Positions 20,301 to 29,847 of a stretch of DNA of 64,000 bases are shown here, in pieces. Position 1 is the stretch's first letter, and each line of letters opens with the position of its first letter. Origin of the DNA: Alteripontixanthobacter sp. GTDB taxonomy: Bacteria; Pseudomonadota; Alphaproteobacteria; Sphingomonadales; Sphingomonadaceae. The position numbers were made by a program, and so were the translations under genes. The DNA lies in the NCBI GenBank assembly GCA_039968605.1, contig JBDVPM010000008.1, forward strand, positions 930,001-994,000, read 5' to 3'. The notes below the pieces were generated by a model. It did not search any database. It saw only the letters and a program-made list of their open reading frames with translations, and was not told where the DNA came from.

Positions 20301-20358
20301 GCCGCCCGGTGGATGGATCGAAACCCCACTCGTTGGGGCGATACAGGAGCATCGCACC

Positions 20359-21069
20359 ATGCTGACCGCAAAGCAGCACGAACTTATCCGCTTCATTCAG
20401 CTTCGGCTGGAGGAAACCGGCATTTCCCCGTCCTTCGAAGAGATGAAGGAAGCGCTCGATTTGAAGAGCAAGTCCGGCGTGCACCGCCTGATTTCTGCAC
20501 TGGAAGAGCGCGGCTTCATCCGCCGATTGCCCAATCGCGCGCGCGCTCTGGAAGTGCTTAAGCAACCGGAAGACGCGGTTGGCGGCGGTTCACCTGCGAA
20601 GGCGAATGATAATGTCGTATCCTTGCAGGCAGCGGCTGTTGCCCGTGCGCAATCGGCGCCCGAACCGGCCCCTCAGCCGGCAAACGACGTGATCGATATT
20701 CCGCTGCACGGTCGGATTGCTGCGGGCGCACCGATAGAGGCGCTGGAAGGCCAGAGCAGCCTGCCGGTTCCTGCTGCCCTGCTCGGCCCGGGCGAACATT
20801 ATGCGCTGGAAGTGTCCGGCGACTCGATGATCGAGGCAGGTATCTTCGATGGCGATTATGCGCTGGTGAAGCGAACCGACACGGCCCGCGATGGCGAAAT
20901 CGTGGTGGCGCTGGTCAACAATGAAGAAGCTACGCTGAAATATCTTCGGCGCGAAGATGGTCGCCTCGTGCTTGATCCGGCCAATGTTTCCTACGAACGG
21001 CAGGTGTATAACCCGGGCCAGGTCGAGGTCCAGGGCAAGCTGGCCGGATTGCTGCGCCGCTACCACTGA
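20359..21069 (+). CDS. lexA: LexA repressor
   Basis: SOS regulator of 236 residues. The start ATG follows AGGAG. The winged-helix N-terminus ([58 protein letters not shown]) is joined by a roughly 40-residue Ala/Pro-rich linker to an S24 protease domain. The Ala122-Gly123 cleavage site lies in [11 protein letters not shown]; catalytic Ser156 is in [10 protein letters not shown] and catalytic Lys194 in [11 protein letters not shown]. Preceded by its own SOS box. Confidence 0.97.
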   Translation: MLTAKQHELIRFIQLRLEETGISPSFEEMKEALDLKSKSGVHRLISALEERGFIRRLPNRARALEVLKQPEDAVGGGSPAKANDNVVSLQAAAVARAQSAPEPAPQPANDVIDIPLHGRIAAGAPIEALEGQSSLPVPAALLGPGEHYALEVSGDSMIEAGIFDGDYALVKRTDTARDGEIVVALVNNEEATLKYLRREDGRLVLDPANVSYERQVYNPGQVEVQGKLAGLLRRYH

Positions 21070-21114
21070 TAGCTGGGCCAGCGATCAAATCGCAGTTGCT
21101 TGGCTAGAAAGAAT

Positions 21115-21157
21115 GGGCCCGCCGCGGGATCGACTCCTGCGGCGGCCCTGATTTTTT
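21115..21157 (+). terminator. Intrinsic terminator between lexA and comEC
   Basis: GGGCCCGCCGCGGG and CCTGCGGCGGCCC form a long GC-rich stem with small mismatches around a short loop, followed by a T-run (ATTTTTT). It lies about 45 nt after the lexA stop and may also act on the convergent comEC transcript. Confidence 0.8.
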
Positions 21158-21215
21158 GCGGTTCATGTTTGGTGATTTTGCTCGATCCGGATCGATCGAG
21201 TTGGGCTGACGGGGC

Positions 21216-23393
21216 TTAATCTCCGCCCGGCCGCCACCAACCGTGTTCGCCCTGCGTATCGGAAACCCTTTCTATCCGCCCCTCATTCAGATGCAGCGCC
21301 AGCCCGCCGCTTCGATCCAGGAAACGGCGATCCGCCTTGAGCCAGGCCGGGCGGCAGCTACGCGGCAGATAGCGGTCGGCCACTACGATATCCGAACGCT
21401 CGCAAGCAGCCGCCAGCGCGCGCTCCTCCACCTGCATTCGGTTGCGCGCCATCAGAACCCGCCAGTTTCGCTCGGCCCGCGCGATGGTCAGCACGCAGAA
21501 TTCCGGACTGCACCGCGCGGCGGGCCATTCGGCCAGCGGTATGATATCTCCGCCCTGCCCGGCCAGTTCGAGGAAATTGTCGCGCGCATAATCGCTCCTT
21601 GTATCGCGCAACATGATCAGGCGCTCGCCCTCCCCGGCGATGCCGACATGGCGCCCATCGCCCGAAATCAGGATGTCCGGCGCCGGGTTGACCGCGACCA
21701 GCGCTGTCCCGAGCGCTGCCGGCACCAGCCCGGCCAGCCGGGCTTTCCCCCGCCAAAGTGCAAGCCACAGACCGCCAATCACGAACAGCGCGACAGTGCC
21801 GAAACCGATTTGCGGCGCCAGTTTCACCGCACCGGGCAACCCGGCGGTGAAATGCGCAATGCCCAGCAACCCCTCCAGCGATTTGCCCGCCAGCCACCAG
21901 CCTGGTGTGCCCAGTCCTACCACGTCGAGCAGCAAAGCAATTGCGATCAGCGGCATCGACAGGAAGGTGACCAACGGAATGGCGATAACATTGGCAAATG
22001 CGCCGTACAGGCCCGCGCGGTGGAAATGGAACAGCACCACCGGCATCAGCGCGATTTCGATGACCAGTCCGGTAACCAGCAGCATCAATGCGCGGCGCCC
22101 GGTCCGGGCCAGCCAGCTTTCTTCCCGCGCCTTCAGAAACTGGCGAACCGGCGCGCTATTATGCAACGCGACGATGGCCAGCACAGCGGAAAAACTCATC
22201 TGGAAGCTCGGCCCGACCAGCGATTCCGGCCATAGCAACAGGACGAACACCGCCGCAGCCGCCACCATGCGCAGCGACAATGGCTCGCGCCCGATCGCAA
22301 GCGCGATGAGCACCAGCATCGCTCCAACGCAGCTGCGCACCGTGGGCACCTCTGCGCCGGTCAATAACGTATAGGAAATGCCCGCAAGCGCCGCGATACC
22401 GGCGGCGAGTACGGGCAATCGCACGCGCAGCACCAGCCATGGCCACAGAGCCAGCAACTTGATTGCCAGGAAATATGCCGCCGCGATCACCGCGCTGACA
22501 TGTAAGCCGCTGATGGACAGCAAGTGGGTCAGCCCCGCATCGCGCATGGCATCCTCATCCGCCTCGGCTATCGCTCCACGATCGCCACTGGCAAAGGCGG
22601 CCGCGATTGTTCCGGGCGATCCGTCGAGCTCCCCGCGAACATGCGTAGCCAGTCTGCGTTGCAGACGCGCGATCCAACCGGCACCATCTCCGCCCGGTTC
22701 GATCAGGCGCACTTCGCCCAACACGCTTCCGGTGGCGGAAAGCCCATCGAACCATGCCCGCCGGGCAAAGTCGTAGCCACCGGGCAACATTGGCGGGCCG
22801 GGCGGCATCAGCCGGGCACGCAGGCGGATCACTGCGCCTTCGTCAAAGGCGGCATTATCGCTGGCGGCGGGAAGGTTCACCCGCACCTTGCGCGCCGTGC
22901 CGCTCTCGGCATCGCGCATCGCCAGGACAAGCCGTACCCGTTCGCGGGCGGGCTGTTCCTCGCGCTCCAGCACGCGGGCGTTGAACGTCTCAACCCGCGG
23001 ATAATCGATCGGTACCGCCCCGACCGTTTCGGAGCGTAGCCACACGATCAGCATTCCGGCGATCAGCGCCAAGCACAGGCCGCTGGCCGAGATCCTCAGC
23101 TGCGCACGGTCCTCGCGGCTGCTCCACAAAGAAGTCGCCGTAATTGCGGCTAACGCCAGCGCCATCAGCGCCCCGATCCATTGCCACGGACCGTCCAGCC
23201 AGAACCACAAGGCTATCCCGCCTGCAAATCCCACCGCCAGCCACGGGCCGCGATCGAAGCCCGAATTGTCCAGAAACCGCTCTGCCGCATCGGCGATGCT
23301 GGACAAGCGAAAGCCCTTCCGCCAAGGCTGCTGCACTGCAACATCGGGCACTTCGGAACCGTCGTCCAGCGGCACTTGGGGCGCGGAGGCCAT
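21216..23393 (-). CDS. comEC: ComEC/Rec2 family DNA-uptake channel protein
   Basis: Polytopic inner-membrane protein (725 residues from the ATG at 23393) of the natural-transformation channel family. After a DUF4131-like N-terminus (WLAVGFAGGIALWFWLDGPW, then the soluble OB-like part VETFNARVLEREEQPARERVRLVL) comes the Competence domain with AGLTHLLSISGLHVSAVIAA, LTGAEVPTVRSCVGAMLVLIAL and about nine helices. The C-terminal 170 residues correspond to the metallo-beta-lactamase-like domain, but the HxHxDH metal motif is missing. Divergent from gltX with only 28 nt between starts. Confidence 0.9.
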   Translation of the reverse strand: MASAPQVPLDDGSEVPDVAVQQPWRKGFRLSSIADAAERFLDNSGFDRGPWLAVGFAGGIALWFWLDGPWQWIGALMALALAAITATSLWSSREDRAQLRISASGLCLALIAGMLIVWLRSETVGAVPIDYPRVETFNARVLEREEQPARERVRLVLAMRDAESGTARKVRVNLPAASDNAAFDEGAVIRLRARLMPPGPPMLPGGYDFARRAWFDGLSATGSVLGEVRLIEPGGDGAGWIARLQRRLATHVRGELDGSPGTIAAAFASGDRGAIAEADEDAMRDAGLTHLLSISGLHVSAVIAAAYFLAIKLLALWPWLVLRVRLPVLAAGIAALAGISYTLLTGAEVPTVRSCVGAMLVLIALAIGREPLSLRMVAAAAVFVLLLWPESLVGPSFQMSFSAVLAIVALHNSAPVRQFLKAREESWLARTGRRALMLLVTGLVIEIALMPVVLFHFHRAGLYGAFANVIAIPLVTFLSMPLIAIALLLDVVGLGTPGWWLAGKSLEGLLGIAHFTAGLPGAVKLAPQIGFGTVALFVIGGLWLALWRGKARLAGLVPAALGTALVAVNPAPDILISGDGRHVGIAGEGERLIMLRDTRSDYARDNFLELAGQGGDIIPLAEWPAARCSPEFCVLTIARAERNWRVLMARNRMQVEERALAAACERSDIVVADRYLPRSCRPAWLKADRRFLDRSGGLALHLNEGRIERVSDTQGEHGWWRPGGD

Positions 23394-23421
23394 GCGCCCT
23401 TCGGTAAGGAAATTGAACACC

Positions 23422-24858
23422 ATGGCAAGCGATAGCGGCGCGGCGAGCGATATGGTGGTGACCCGTTTCGCCCCCTCCCCGACCGGGTTTCTGCACATTG
23501 GCGGCGCGCGAACCGCGTTGTTCAATTGGCTGTTCGCCCGCCATCATGGCGGCAAGGCTCTGCTGCGGATCGAGGACACGGACAAGAAGCGCTCAACCCA
23601 GGAGGCGATCGACGCTATTCTGGACGGGCTGGATTGGTTGGGCCTGCAGTATGACGAGCAGCCGACCTTCCAGTCGCAGCGCGCCGAGCGTCATGCCGAG
23701 GTGGCGAACGTGCTGCTGGAGCATGGCCATGCCTATCGCTGCTATGCCACGTCCGAGGAACTTGAAGCCATGCGGGCCGAGCAGCGCGCGGCGAAGCAGC
23801 CGATGCGTTACGATGGCCGCTGGCGCGACCGGGATGCCGGCGACGCGCCCATCGATGCTCCCTTTACCGTACGTCTCAAGACGCCGCAGGACGGCGAAAC
23901 CGCGATCGACGATCTGGTCCAGGGCCGCGTCACGGTGCGTAACGAAGAGATCGACGATTACATCATCCTGCGCGCCGATGGCTCGCCTACCTATATGCTG
24001 GCGGCGGTGGTCGACGACCGCGATATGGGCTGCACCCACATCATTCGCGGCGACGATCACCTCAACAATGCCTTTCGCCAATTGCCGATCTACCGCGCGA
24101 TGGACGCGGTCGAAGGCGGTTGGGGGCAGCCGGTCTATGCCCATATCCCGCTGATCCACGGATCGGATGGAGCCAAGCTGTCGAAGCGCCACGGCGCACT
24201 GGGCGTGGATAGCTATCGCGACGAAATGGGCATCCTGCCCGAGGCTCTGTTCAATTATCTCCTGCGGCTCGGTTGGGGGCACGGCGACCGCGAGGAAATT
24301 TCGCGGGAGGAAGCCATCGCGCTGTTCGATCTGGACGGGGTCGGCAAAAGTCCCTCGCGCTTCGACATCAAGAAGCTGGAGAACCTGAACGGCCATTATA
24401 TCCGCGAGGCGGACGACGACCGGCTTGCCTCGCTGGTGGCGGGCCGAATGCAGGAGGCAGTAGATACGGCGCTGCTGGAACGGGCCATGCCGGTCCTCAA
24501 GACCCGCGCGCGCAATCTGGACGAGATTGCCGATGGCGCTGCGTTTCTGTTTGCGAAGCGCCCGCTTAGCATCACCGACAAAGCGGCCAAGCTGCTGGAC
24601 GACGATGCCCGGGCGCGACTATCCAGCATTTCCGCGCATTTGCAGGCGGAAAATGACTGGACAATCGAGGCTCTTGAGGCCAGTCTGAAACAACTCGCCG
24701 AGACGCTCGAACTGGGCCTCGGCAAACTGGCGCAGCCCATGCGGGCAGCGCTTACCGGGACGACGACCTCGCCCGGAATTTTCGATGTGCTCGTCCTGCT
24801 CGGGAGGGAAGAGTCGCTGGCGCGGATCGATGCGCAGTCGGTCCAGGCAGCGAACTGA
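23422..24858 (+). CDS. gltX: Glutamate--tRNA ligase
   Basis: Charges tRNA-Glu (and possibly tRNA-Gln) with glutamate. The 478 residues include VVTRFAPSPTGFLHIGGARTALFNWL (HIGH motif as HIGG), LRIEDTDKKRS, YMLAAVVDDRDMGCTHIIRGDDHLNN and the KMSKS-type loop as GAKLSKRHGALGV. The C-terminal anticodon-binding region is complete. gltA follows in the same direction. Confidence 0.97.
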   Translation: MASDSGAASDMVVTRFAPSPTGFLHIGGARTALFNWLFARHHGGKALLRIEDTDKKRSTQEAIDAILDGLDWLGLQYDEQPTFQSQRAERHAEVANVLLEHGHAYRCYATSEELEAMRAEQRAAKQPMRYDGRWRDRDAGDAPIDAPFTVRLKTPQDGETAIDDLVQGRVTVRNEEIDDYIILRADGSPTYMLAAVVDDRDMGCTHIIRGDDHLNNAFRQLPIYRAMDAVEGGWGQPVYAHIPLIHGSDGAKLSKRHGALGVDSYRDEMGILPEALFNYLLRLGWGHGDREEISREEAIALFDLDGVGKSPSRFDIKKLENLNGHYIREADDDRLASLVAGRMQEAVDTALLERAMPVLKTRARNLDEIADGAAFLFAKRPLSITDKAAKLLDDDARARLSSISAHLQAENDWTIEALEASLKQLAETLELGLGKLAQPMRAALTGTTTSPGIFDVLVLLGREESLARIDAQSVQAAN

Positions 24859-24908
24859 CCGTGCCGAATGGCGAACAAATCAAGTGATTGGGGCTAAGGA
24901 GACTTTTC

Positions 24909-26195
24909 GTGGGCGATAATAATGCGAAGCTGGATTTGGGCGGTGAATCCTACGATTTTCCCGTACTTGGCGGAACTTGCGGGCCGGATGTCGTGGACAT
25001 CCGCAAACTATATGGCAGCACCGGCGCCTTCACCTACGATCCCGGCTTCAAATCGACCGCCAGCTGCGAAAGCGCGCTGACCTATATCGATGGCGAAGAG
25101 GGCGTGCTGCTGCATCGTGGTTATCCGATCGGTCAGCTGGCCGAGAAATCCAGCTTCATGGAAACATCCTACCTGCTGCTGAATGGCGAGCTGCCCTCCG
25201 CCGACGAGCTGGAAGATTTCAATTACACCATCACCCGCCACACGATGCTGCACGATCAGCTGCGCCAGTTCTACCAGGGCTTCCGGCGCGATGCGCATCC
25301 GATGGCGATCATGTGCGGCGTGGTGGGCGCACTCAGCGCATTCTACCATGACAGCACCGATATTTCGGACCCTGAACATCGCAAGATTTCCAGCCACCGG
25401 CTGATCGCCAAAATGCCGACTATTGCGGCAGCGGCGTATAAATATTCGGTCGGGCAACCGATGATGCAGCCGGATAATTCGCTGAGCTATACCGGCAATT
25501 TCCTACGCATGACCTTTGGTGTGCCGGCGGAAGAATACGAGGTCATCCCCGCTGTCGAAAGCGCGATGGACAAGATTTTTATCCTCCATGCCGATCATGA
25601 ACAAAACGCCAGCACCTCGACCGTGCGGCTCGCCGGTTCGTCCGGTGCTAATCCGTTTGCCTGCATCGCGGCGGGTATCGCCTGCCTGTGGGGCCCGGCG
25701 CATGGCGGGGCCAACGAAGCGGCGCTGAACATGCTGCGCGAAATCGGTACGCCTGAAAATATCCCGAAATATATCGAGCGGGCCAAGGACAAGAACGATC
25801 CGTTCCGCCTGATGGGTTTCGGCCACCGTGTGTACAAGAATTACGATCCGCGTGCGACCGTGATGCAGAAGACGGTCCGCGAAGTGTTCGATGCCTTGAA
25901 CGTGAAGGATCCGATCTTCGAGACGGCTCTGCAGCTGGAAGAAATAGCCCTGAACGACGATTATTTTGCCGAGAAGAAGCTGTTCCCCAACGTCGATTTC
26001 TATTCGGGCATCATCCTGTCCGCGATCGGTTTCCCGACCGCGATGTACACCGCCCTGTTCGCTCTCGCCCGCACGGTGGGCTGGGTCGCGCAATGGAACG
26101 AGATGATTTCCGATCCCGGCCAGGTAATCGGCCGCCCGCGCCAGCTCTATACCGGGCCGACGCAGCGCGATTATGTCCCGGTAGACAAGCGCTAA
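24909..26195 (+). CDS. gltA: Citrate synthase (type II)
   Basis: Condenses oxaloacetate and acetyl-CoA, the entry step of the citric acid cycle. I start at GTG 24909 because AAGGAG ends 7 nt before it; the frame from TTG 24888 is worse. The 428 residues begin with the N-terminal beta domain of the NADH-sensitive type ([21 protein letters not shown]) and contain the catalytic segments [29 protein letters not shown] and [17 protein letters not shown]. Its stop is 3 nt from the end of the convergent kinase-like gene. Confidence 0.97.
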   Translation: MGDNNAKLDLGGESYDFPVLGGTCGPDVVDIRKLYGSTGAFTYDPGFKSTASCESALTYIDGEEGVLLHRGYPIGQLAEKSSFMETSYLLLNGELPSADELEDFNYTITRHTMLHDQLRQFYQGFRRDAHPMAIMCGVVGALSAFYHDSTDISDPEHRKISSHRLIAKMPTIAAAAYKYSVGQPMMQPDNSLSYTGNFLRMTFGVPAEEYEVIPAVESAMDKIFILHADHEQNASTSTVRLAGSSGANPFACIAAGIACLWGPAHGGANEAALNMLREIGTPENIPKYIERAKDKNDPFRLMGFGHRVYKNYDPRATVMQKTVREVFDALNVKDPIFETALQLEEIALNDDYFAEKKLFPNVDFYSGIILSAIGFPTAMYTALFALARTVGWVAQWNEMISDPGQVIGRPRQLYTGPTQRDYVPVDKR

Positions 26196-26198
26196 ACG

Positions 26199-27611
26199 CT
26201 ACTTCGCGGAAGTTTCGGGCTGCGGGAGGGTGAGCGTGAAGCGCGCGCCCTCCCCCGGCTCGCTCTCGACCGAAAGTGCGCCCTGCATCGCCTCGGCAAG
26301 CCGCTGCGAAATGTAGAGGCCGAGCCCGGACCCGCCGTCCCCGCTGCGGCCAAGCCGTTCGAACTTCGCGAACACCGCGTCGCGCTGCGCATGATCGAGC
26401 CCCGGGCCCTGATCCGCGACCGAGATATTCGCGCTGCCCGCATCGGCGAAAGCTGCGATCTCAATGCGAGATCCTTCGGGCGAATAGTTGACCGCGTTGC
26501 CCAGCAGATTGAGTAGGATCTGCAGAACCCGGCGAAATTCGCCGATAGCCGGCACTTCTGCTGCGCCCTGCTCGGGCAGGGCCAGCTCGATCGAACGCTC
26601 CCGCGCGCGGACGCCCAGAATACCCGCAGCCTGCCGCGCAACCTCATTCAAATCGATACGGTCCGGGGCGGTAGTGAAGCGGTCCGATTCGACCACTTCC
26701 AGATCGGCCAGATCCTCGATAAGTCCCAGCAGGTGCTGGCCGGCCGATGCAATATCGGCGGCATAATCGCTATATTCATCGGCCAGCGGTCCGGCCAAAC
26801 GCGTGCGGATCGTTTCCGCATTGGCAATGATGCGCGCGACTGGCTGGCGCAGTACCGGGGCAAGGTCGCGGCCCAGGCTGGGCCCATCGGCGGCAGAAGG
26901 TTGCACCTGCTCCGCAGGGCGGGCACCCGGATTGCCCGTTGATGGGGGTGTGTCCGATACGAGCAGCAATTCGAAGCCTTCGCGGCCCGGCTCCGGCTGT
27001 CCCATCGGGGCCAGAACCGCCCGCCATTCACGGTCGGACCCGTCCACCCGGCACATTGCCCCGTCCAGCAGCCGCCAATGCAGCGGTTGGCGATGATCGC
27101 TACCGGGCAGCGAAACGAAATCGGTCCATGGCTGCCCGGCCCCGTGCGCCATTGCCTGCTCCAGTTGCTGTAAATCGGCCGCGCTGGAGGCGGCGGACAG
27201 CACATTCTGGCGCGGGTCCAGACGCGCGGCGAATTCGGCAGCGGCGCGGTTGATCGTGATGCGGCGCTCGGCCTCCTCGCGCTCGCCCGCTTGGGCAAGC
27301 GGAGCGGTGTGCCAACTTTCCACGCCGATCTCGCACCCATCTTCGCCTTTGATGCCCAGCGGCACCGCCTCTACCCAGGCGCTGACCTGCTCATCGCCAT
27401 CATTGGCCACGATGGAGCGAGCGAGGGGAACGCCATATTTGCGCGCCTTGCGCACCATTGCGAGCAGTTCGGGGATTGCCAGCGTGCCCATGGCCTCTCC
27501 CCCGCAGCTAACGTGCAGCCCGGCAAGCGGCTCGTCCGCCTCGATCAGGCGGTCTTGCGCATCGGTGCGCGCTTTGGCGATGAAAGCCCGTTCCGAAGGC
27601 ACGGCGGTCAC
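26199..27611 (-). CDS. Histidine-kinase-like protein lacking the phospho-acceptor histidine
   Basis: A 470-residue soluble protein with no membrane segment. The dimerisation helix DLAPVLRQPVARIIANAETI aligns with the HELRTPL box of histidine kinases, but Pro252 stands where the histidine should be. The ATP-binding domain looks intact: N box LLNLLGNAVNYSPEG (Asn372), G1 VADQGPGL (Asp400), F box VFAKFERLG and G2 GGSGLGLYISQRLAE. The first 230 residues are unassigned, with a PAS-like middle. It overlaps the DUF2336-like gene by 4 nt. By family logic it may bind ATP and a partner but not autophosphorylate on the usual His, comparable to DivL-like pseudokinases. Confidence 0.85.
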   Translation of the reverse strand: MTAVPSERAFIAKARTDAQDRLIEADEPLAGLHVSCGGEAMGTLAIPELLAMVRKARKYGVPLARSIVANDGDEQVSAWVEAVPLGIKGEDGCEIGVESWHTAPLAQAGEREEAERRITINRAAAEFAARLDPRQNVLSAASSAADLQQLEQAMAHGAGQPWTDFVSLPGSDHRQPLHWRLLDGAMCRVDGSDREWRAVLAPMGQPEPGREGFELLLVSDTPPSTGNPGARPAEQVQPSAADGPSLGRDLAPVLRQPVARIIANAETIRTRLAGPLADEYSDYAADIASAGQHLLGLIEDLADLEVVESDRFTTAPDRIDLNEVARQAAGILGVRARERSIELALPEQGAAEVPAIGEFRRVLQILLNLLGNAVNYSPEGSRIEIAAFADAGSANISVADQGPGLDHAQRDAVFAKFERLGRSGDGGSGLGLYISQRLAEAMQGALSVESEPGEGARFTLTLPQPETSAK

Positions 27612-28540
27612 TGCCCCTGTCCTTCGTCGAAGGCGCGCAGTGTGGCGTCGGCCTCAGCGGGCTCGATCGCGTCAAGATTGGCAGGCGGCGTGGTATCGGG
27701 ATTGAGCTGGAGCAGCTGGCGAACCGTTTGCGGGGCGGAAAGTCCGGCGGCGCGTAACGATAGGGCGAGCCGGACCGATTGGCGGCTGTCGCAGGTTTGC
27801 ACGACGAGGTCCCTCGATTGGCCGGTGGCCCGTCCGATTGCGCTGATAAAAATCGGCAGGCCGCTGCTTTCCAGCATCAGCGTATCGTCCCCGTCAGCAC
27901 CGATTTTCTGTACTAACCGGTCGAACAGATCGGCACGAGCCGAATGGTCGTCCCGAGCTGGCTGTAGTCTCTCAACCGAGTCGGTATCGCCAGACACCTT
28001 GCTCAGGCATTCCAGCGCAATTGCCAGCTGGTCGCGGGGCAATTCGTCCAGCGGATAATGCATCTGCCTGACCTGCAGTTCGAAGCGCGCCTGGCTGGCT
28101 AGCGCGTTCATGGCCAATTCTGCGATTGCAGCGTCCTGCGATGCGATGAGCGATTGCAGCAGCGGGCTCAATACGGGATCGACAACGCCGCGTTCTTTCA
28201 GCTGCTGGCCGATGTACCATTCGAGCGCCCTTGCGTGGCAATGCACCAGCAATTCCGGCTGCCCCGCAAGACGGCCGAACAGCGCGGCGGCCAATTCGCT
28301 GCGCTGATCTTGCTCGCCCGGCTGTTGTTCGGTCACCAATTGCTCGGCCAAATGCGCGATCATGCCGCGCGTGCGCGCGACCATGGCTTCGCTGAACCAG
28401 GTGCCGGCACCGCTGGCGAGCAGGTGTTGCATAATGGGGGCGAGCGTTTCCAGCACGAGCGAACCCTGCGCGAGCTGGGCGCGCAGCACATCGCTGGCCG
28501 GGGCGGTGCCCGGGGTGCTGGAAGGATCTTCGATCATCAT
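27608..28540 (-). CDS. DUF2336-like helical protein
   Basis: A 310-residue, mostly alpha-helical soluble protein without signal or membrane segment. The middle (LFGRLAGQPELLVHCHARALEWYIGQQLKERGVVDPVLSPLLQSLIASQDAAIAELAMNALASQARF) and the C-terminal FISAIGRATGQSRDLVVQTCDSRQSVRLALSLRAAGL resemble the repeat-like pattern of DUF2336, an alphaproteobacterial family of unknown function. The family assignment is from memory of the pattern and should be checked. It is translationally coupled to the kinase-like gene (ATGA) and preceded by a membrane-protein gene. Confidence 0.6.
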   Translation of the reverse strand: MMIEDPSSTPGTAPASDVLRAQLAQGSLVLETLAPIMQHLLASGAGTWFSEAMVARTRGMIAHLAEQLVTEQQPGEQDQRSELAAALFGRLAGQPELLVHCHARALEWYIGQQLKERGVVDPVLSPLLQSLIASQDAAIAELAMNALASQARFELQVRQMHYPLDELPRDQLAIALECLSKVSGDTDSVERLQPARDDHSARADLFDRLVQKIGADGDDTLMLESSGLPIFISAIGRATGQSRDLVVQTCDSRQSVRLALSLRAAGLSAPQTVRQLLQLNPDTTPPANLDAIEPAEADATLRAFDEGQGQ

Positions 28541-28572
28541 CTGGCCATAGCCCGCGCGTGGTTAAATGCGCG

Positions 28573-29820
28573 TTAGCGTTGTGTGCGGCGCTGGATAACC
28601 AGCGCGGACACCAAAACGCCCAGCGTGAGCAGCTGCACAGTCGGTATCAGCAGACCGGCGGCGGACATGGCTGCCAATATGATGGTCAGCGCGATACGAT
28701 CCCCGAAAATCGCCAGTTTGGGCGATGTCGCAAGTCTGCCTGCCAGCGTGAGGACTGCGACCATCGCGGCCAGTGAAAACGCCGCATCCCCCGAAATCTC
28801 CGGCAGAGCGGCGACAAGCGGTATCCCAATAATGGCCGCATTCACCGCCCAGCGAGCCAGCCTCGCAGGACCGACGCGCTGGCGCGGTCCGTCGGCATTG
28901 GAAAGCGCATCCAACCGCGCCGAAATGACGCTGGCAAATGCGGCGAAAACGAGCATTGCATAGCCGAGCGCCGGACCGGCAAACGCGCTGATTGCCATTG
29001 CCAGCGCAGCCAAAGTCATGGTCACGATGGCGGCACGCCAGCCCTGCGGGTCGATACCGAGCAGCCGCGCGGCGCATCTGGCGACGATCCTGTCGGCGAG
29101 AGCTAATCCGGGCGCGGCCCAGCTGCGCAGTTCGATCGAACGCCGCAGCCACCCGTCTTGCGCCCGCAAAACCTGCGCCTCGCTTTCGAAAATCGCCAAT
29201 GTTCCGTCATCCAGCAGGCTATCCGGCAGCGGCACCAGGCGAGCGCCCGATTGCAGGCAGATGCGCAGCAGGGCGGCAATCGGCTCGATATCCGAAGGTA
29301 GCTTGGTCAGCCGTTCGACCGCGCTGCCGGTGCTGCGCAATACACCGGCCCAGGCCATGTGCGGATCGAGCCGCTCGAACCCGAGCGAAACGCCCTTGTC
29401 ACCTGCCACGGCGAGCACTCCGGAACGCGCATCCAGCGCTTCCAGCACCGCGCCTTTCGGCAGCAACACACCCTCGGCAAACACCAACAATTCATCCGCT
29501 GCACGGACCAACCCCGATAGCTGGGCAACCGAACCGACCAGATGGAATTGCGCCCCGCCCGCCTCGCTAGCCTGCTGCAGCTCTAAATGGCCGGGTGGAA
29601 TACCTTGGGTCAGGCAGACGATCCGGTCGCAATGCATGGCAAGCGCGACGCCGATCTGATGGGCGGCAAGGCTGCGCCCCGCGAAACGCAGCATTCCTCG
29701 CCGCTGGTCGTCATCCCCGCCCGGCAGTGTTTCGGCAATGGAAATTAACGCGACGCGCACCCGCCTGCTCCAGCGATCGATGTGATCCTGCTGAGTAGGC
29801 TCAAGCTGCGCAGGTGCCAA
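28573..29820 (-). CDS. Uncharacterised membrane protein with nucleotidyltransferase-like soluble N-terminus
   Basis: A 415-residue two-part protein. Residues 1-250 are soluble and loosely recall an NTP-transferase fold (RSLAAHQIGVALAMHCDRIVCLTQG, then a Gly/Val-rich core with ADELLVFAEGVLLPKGAVLEAL), but the usual N-terminal Gly-rich nucleotide loop is not seen. Residues 260-415 hold about six membrane helices (AAIVTMTLAALAMAISAFAG, LGYAMLVFAAFASVI, WAVNAAIIGIPLVAAL and others). No CDP-alcohol phosphatidyltransferase motif is present. Function unknown; its place between the Hpt-like and DUF2336-like genes suggests membership in the same unit. Confidence 0.6.
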   Translation of the reverse strand: MAPAQLEPTQQDHIDRWSRRVRVALISIAETLPGGDDDQRRGMLRFAGRSLAAHQIGVALAMHCDRIVCLTQGIPPGHLELQQASEAGGAQFHLVGSVAQLSGLVRAADELLVFAEGVLLPKGAVLEALDARSGVLAVAGDKGVSLGFERLDPHMAWAGVLRSTGSAVERLTKLPSDIEPIAALLRICLQSGARLVPLPDSLLDDGTLAIFESEAQVLRAQDGWLRRSIELRSWAAPGLALADRIVARCAARLLGIDPQGWRAAIVTMTLAALAMAISAFAGPALGYAMLVFAAFASVISARLDALSNADGPRQRVGPARLARWAVNAAIIGIPLVAALPEISGDAAFSLAAMVAVLTLAGRLATSPKLAIFGDRIALTIILAAMSAAGLLIPTVQLLTLGVLVSALVIQRRTQR

Positions 29821-29847
29821 GTGGCACTCGCCGCGCGGCAGAGCCGG

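Noticed and set aside
28573-29820. Bifunctional cytidylyltransferase/CDP-alcohol phosphatidyltransferase
   Set aside because: The two-part layout suggested it, but neither the nucleotide-binding Gly loop nor the CDP-alcohol motif DG-x2-AR could be found.
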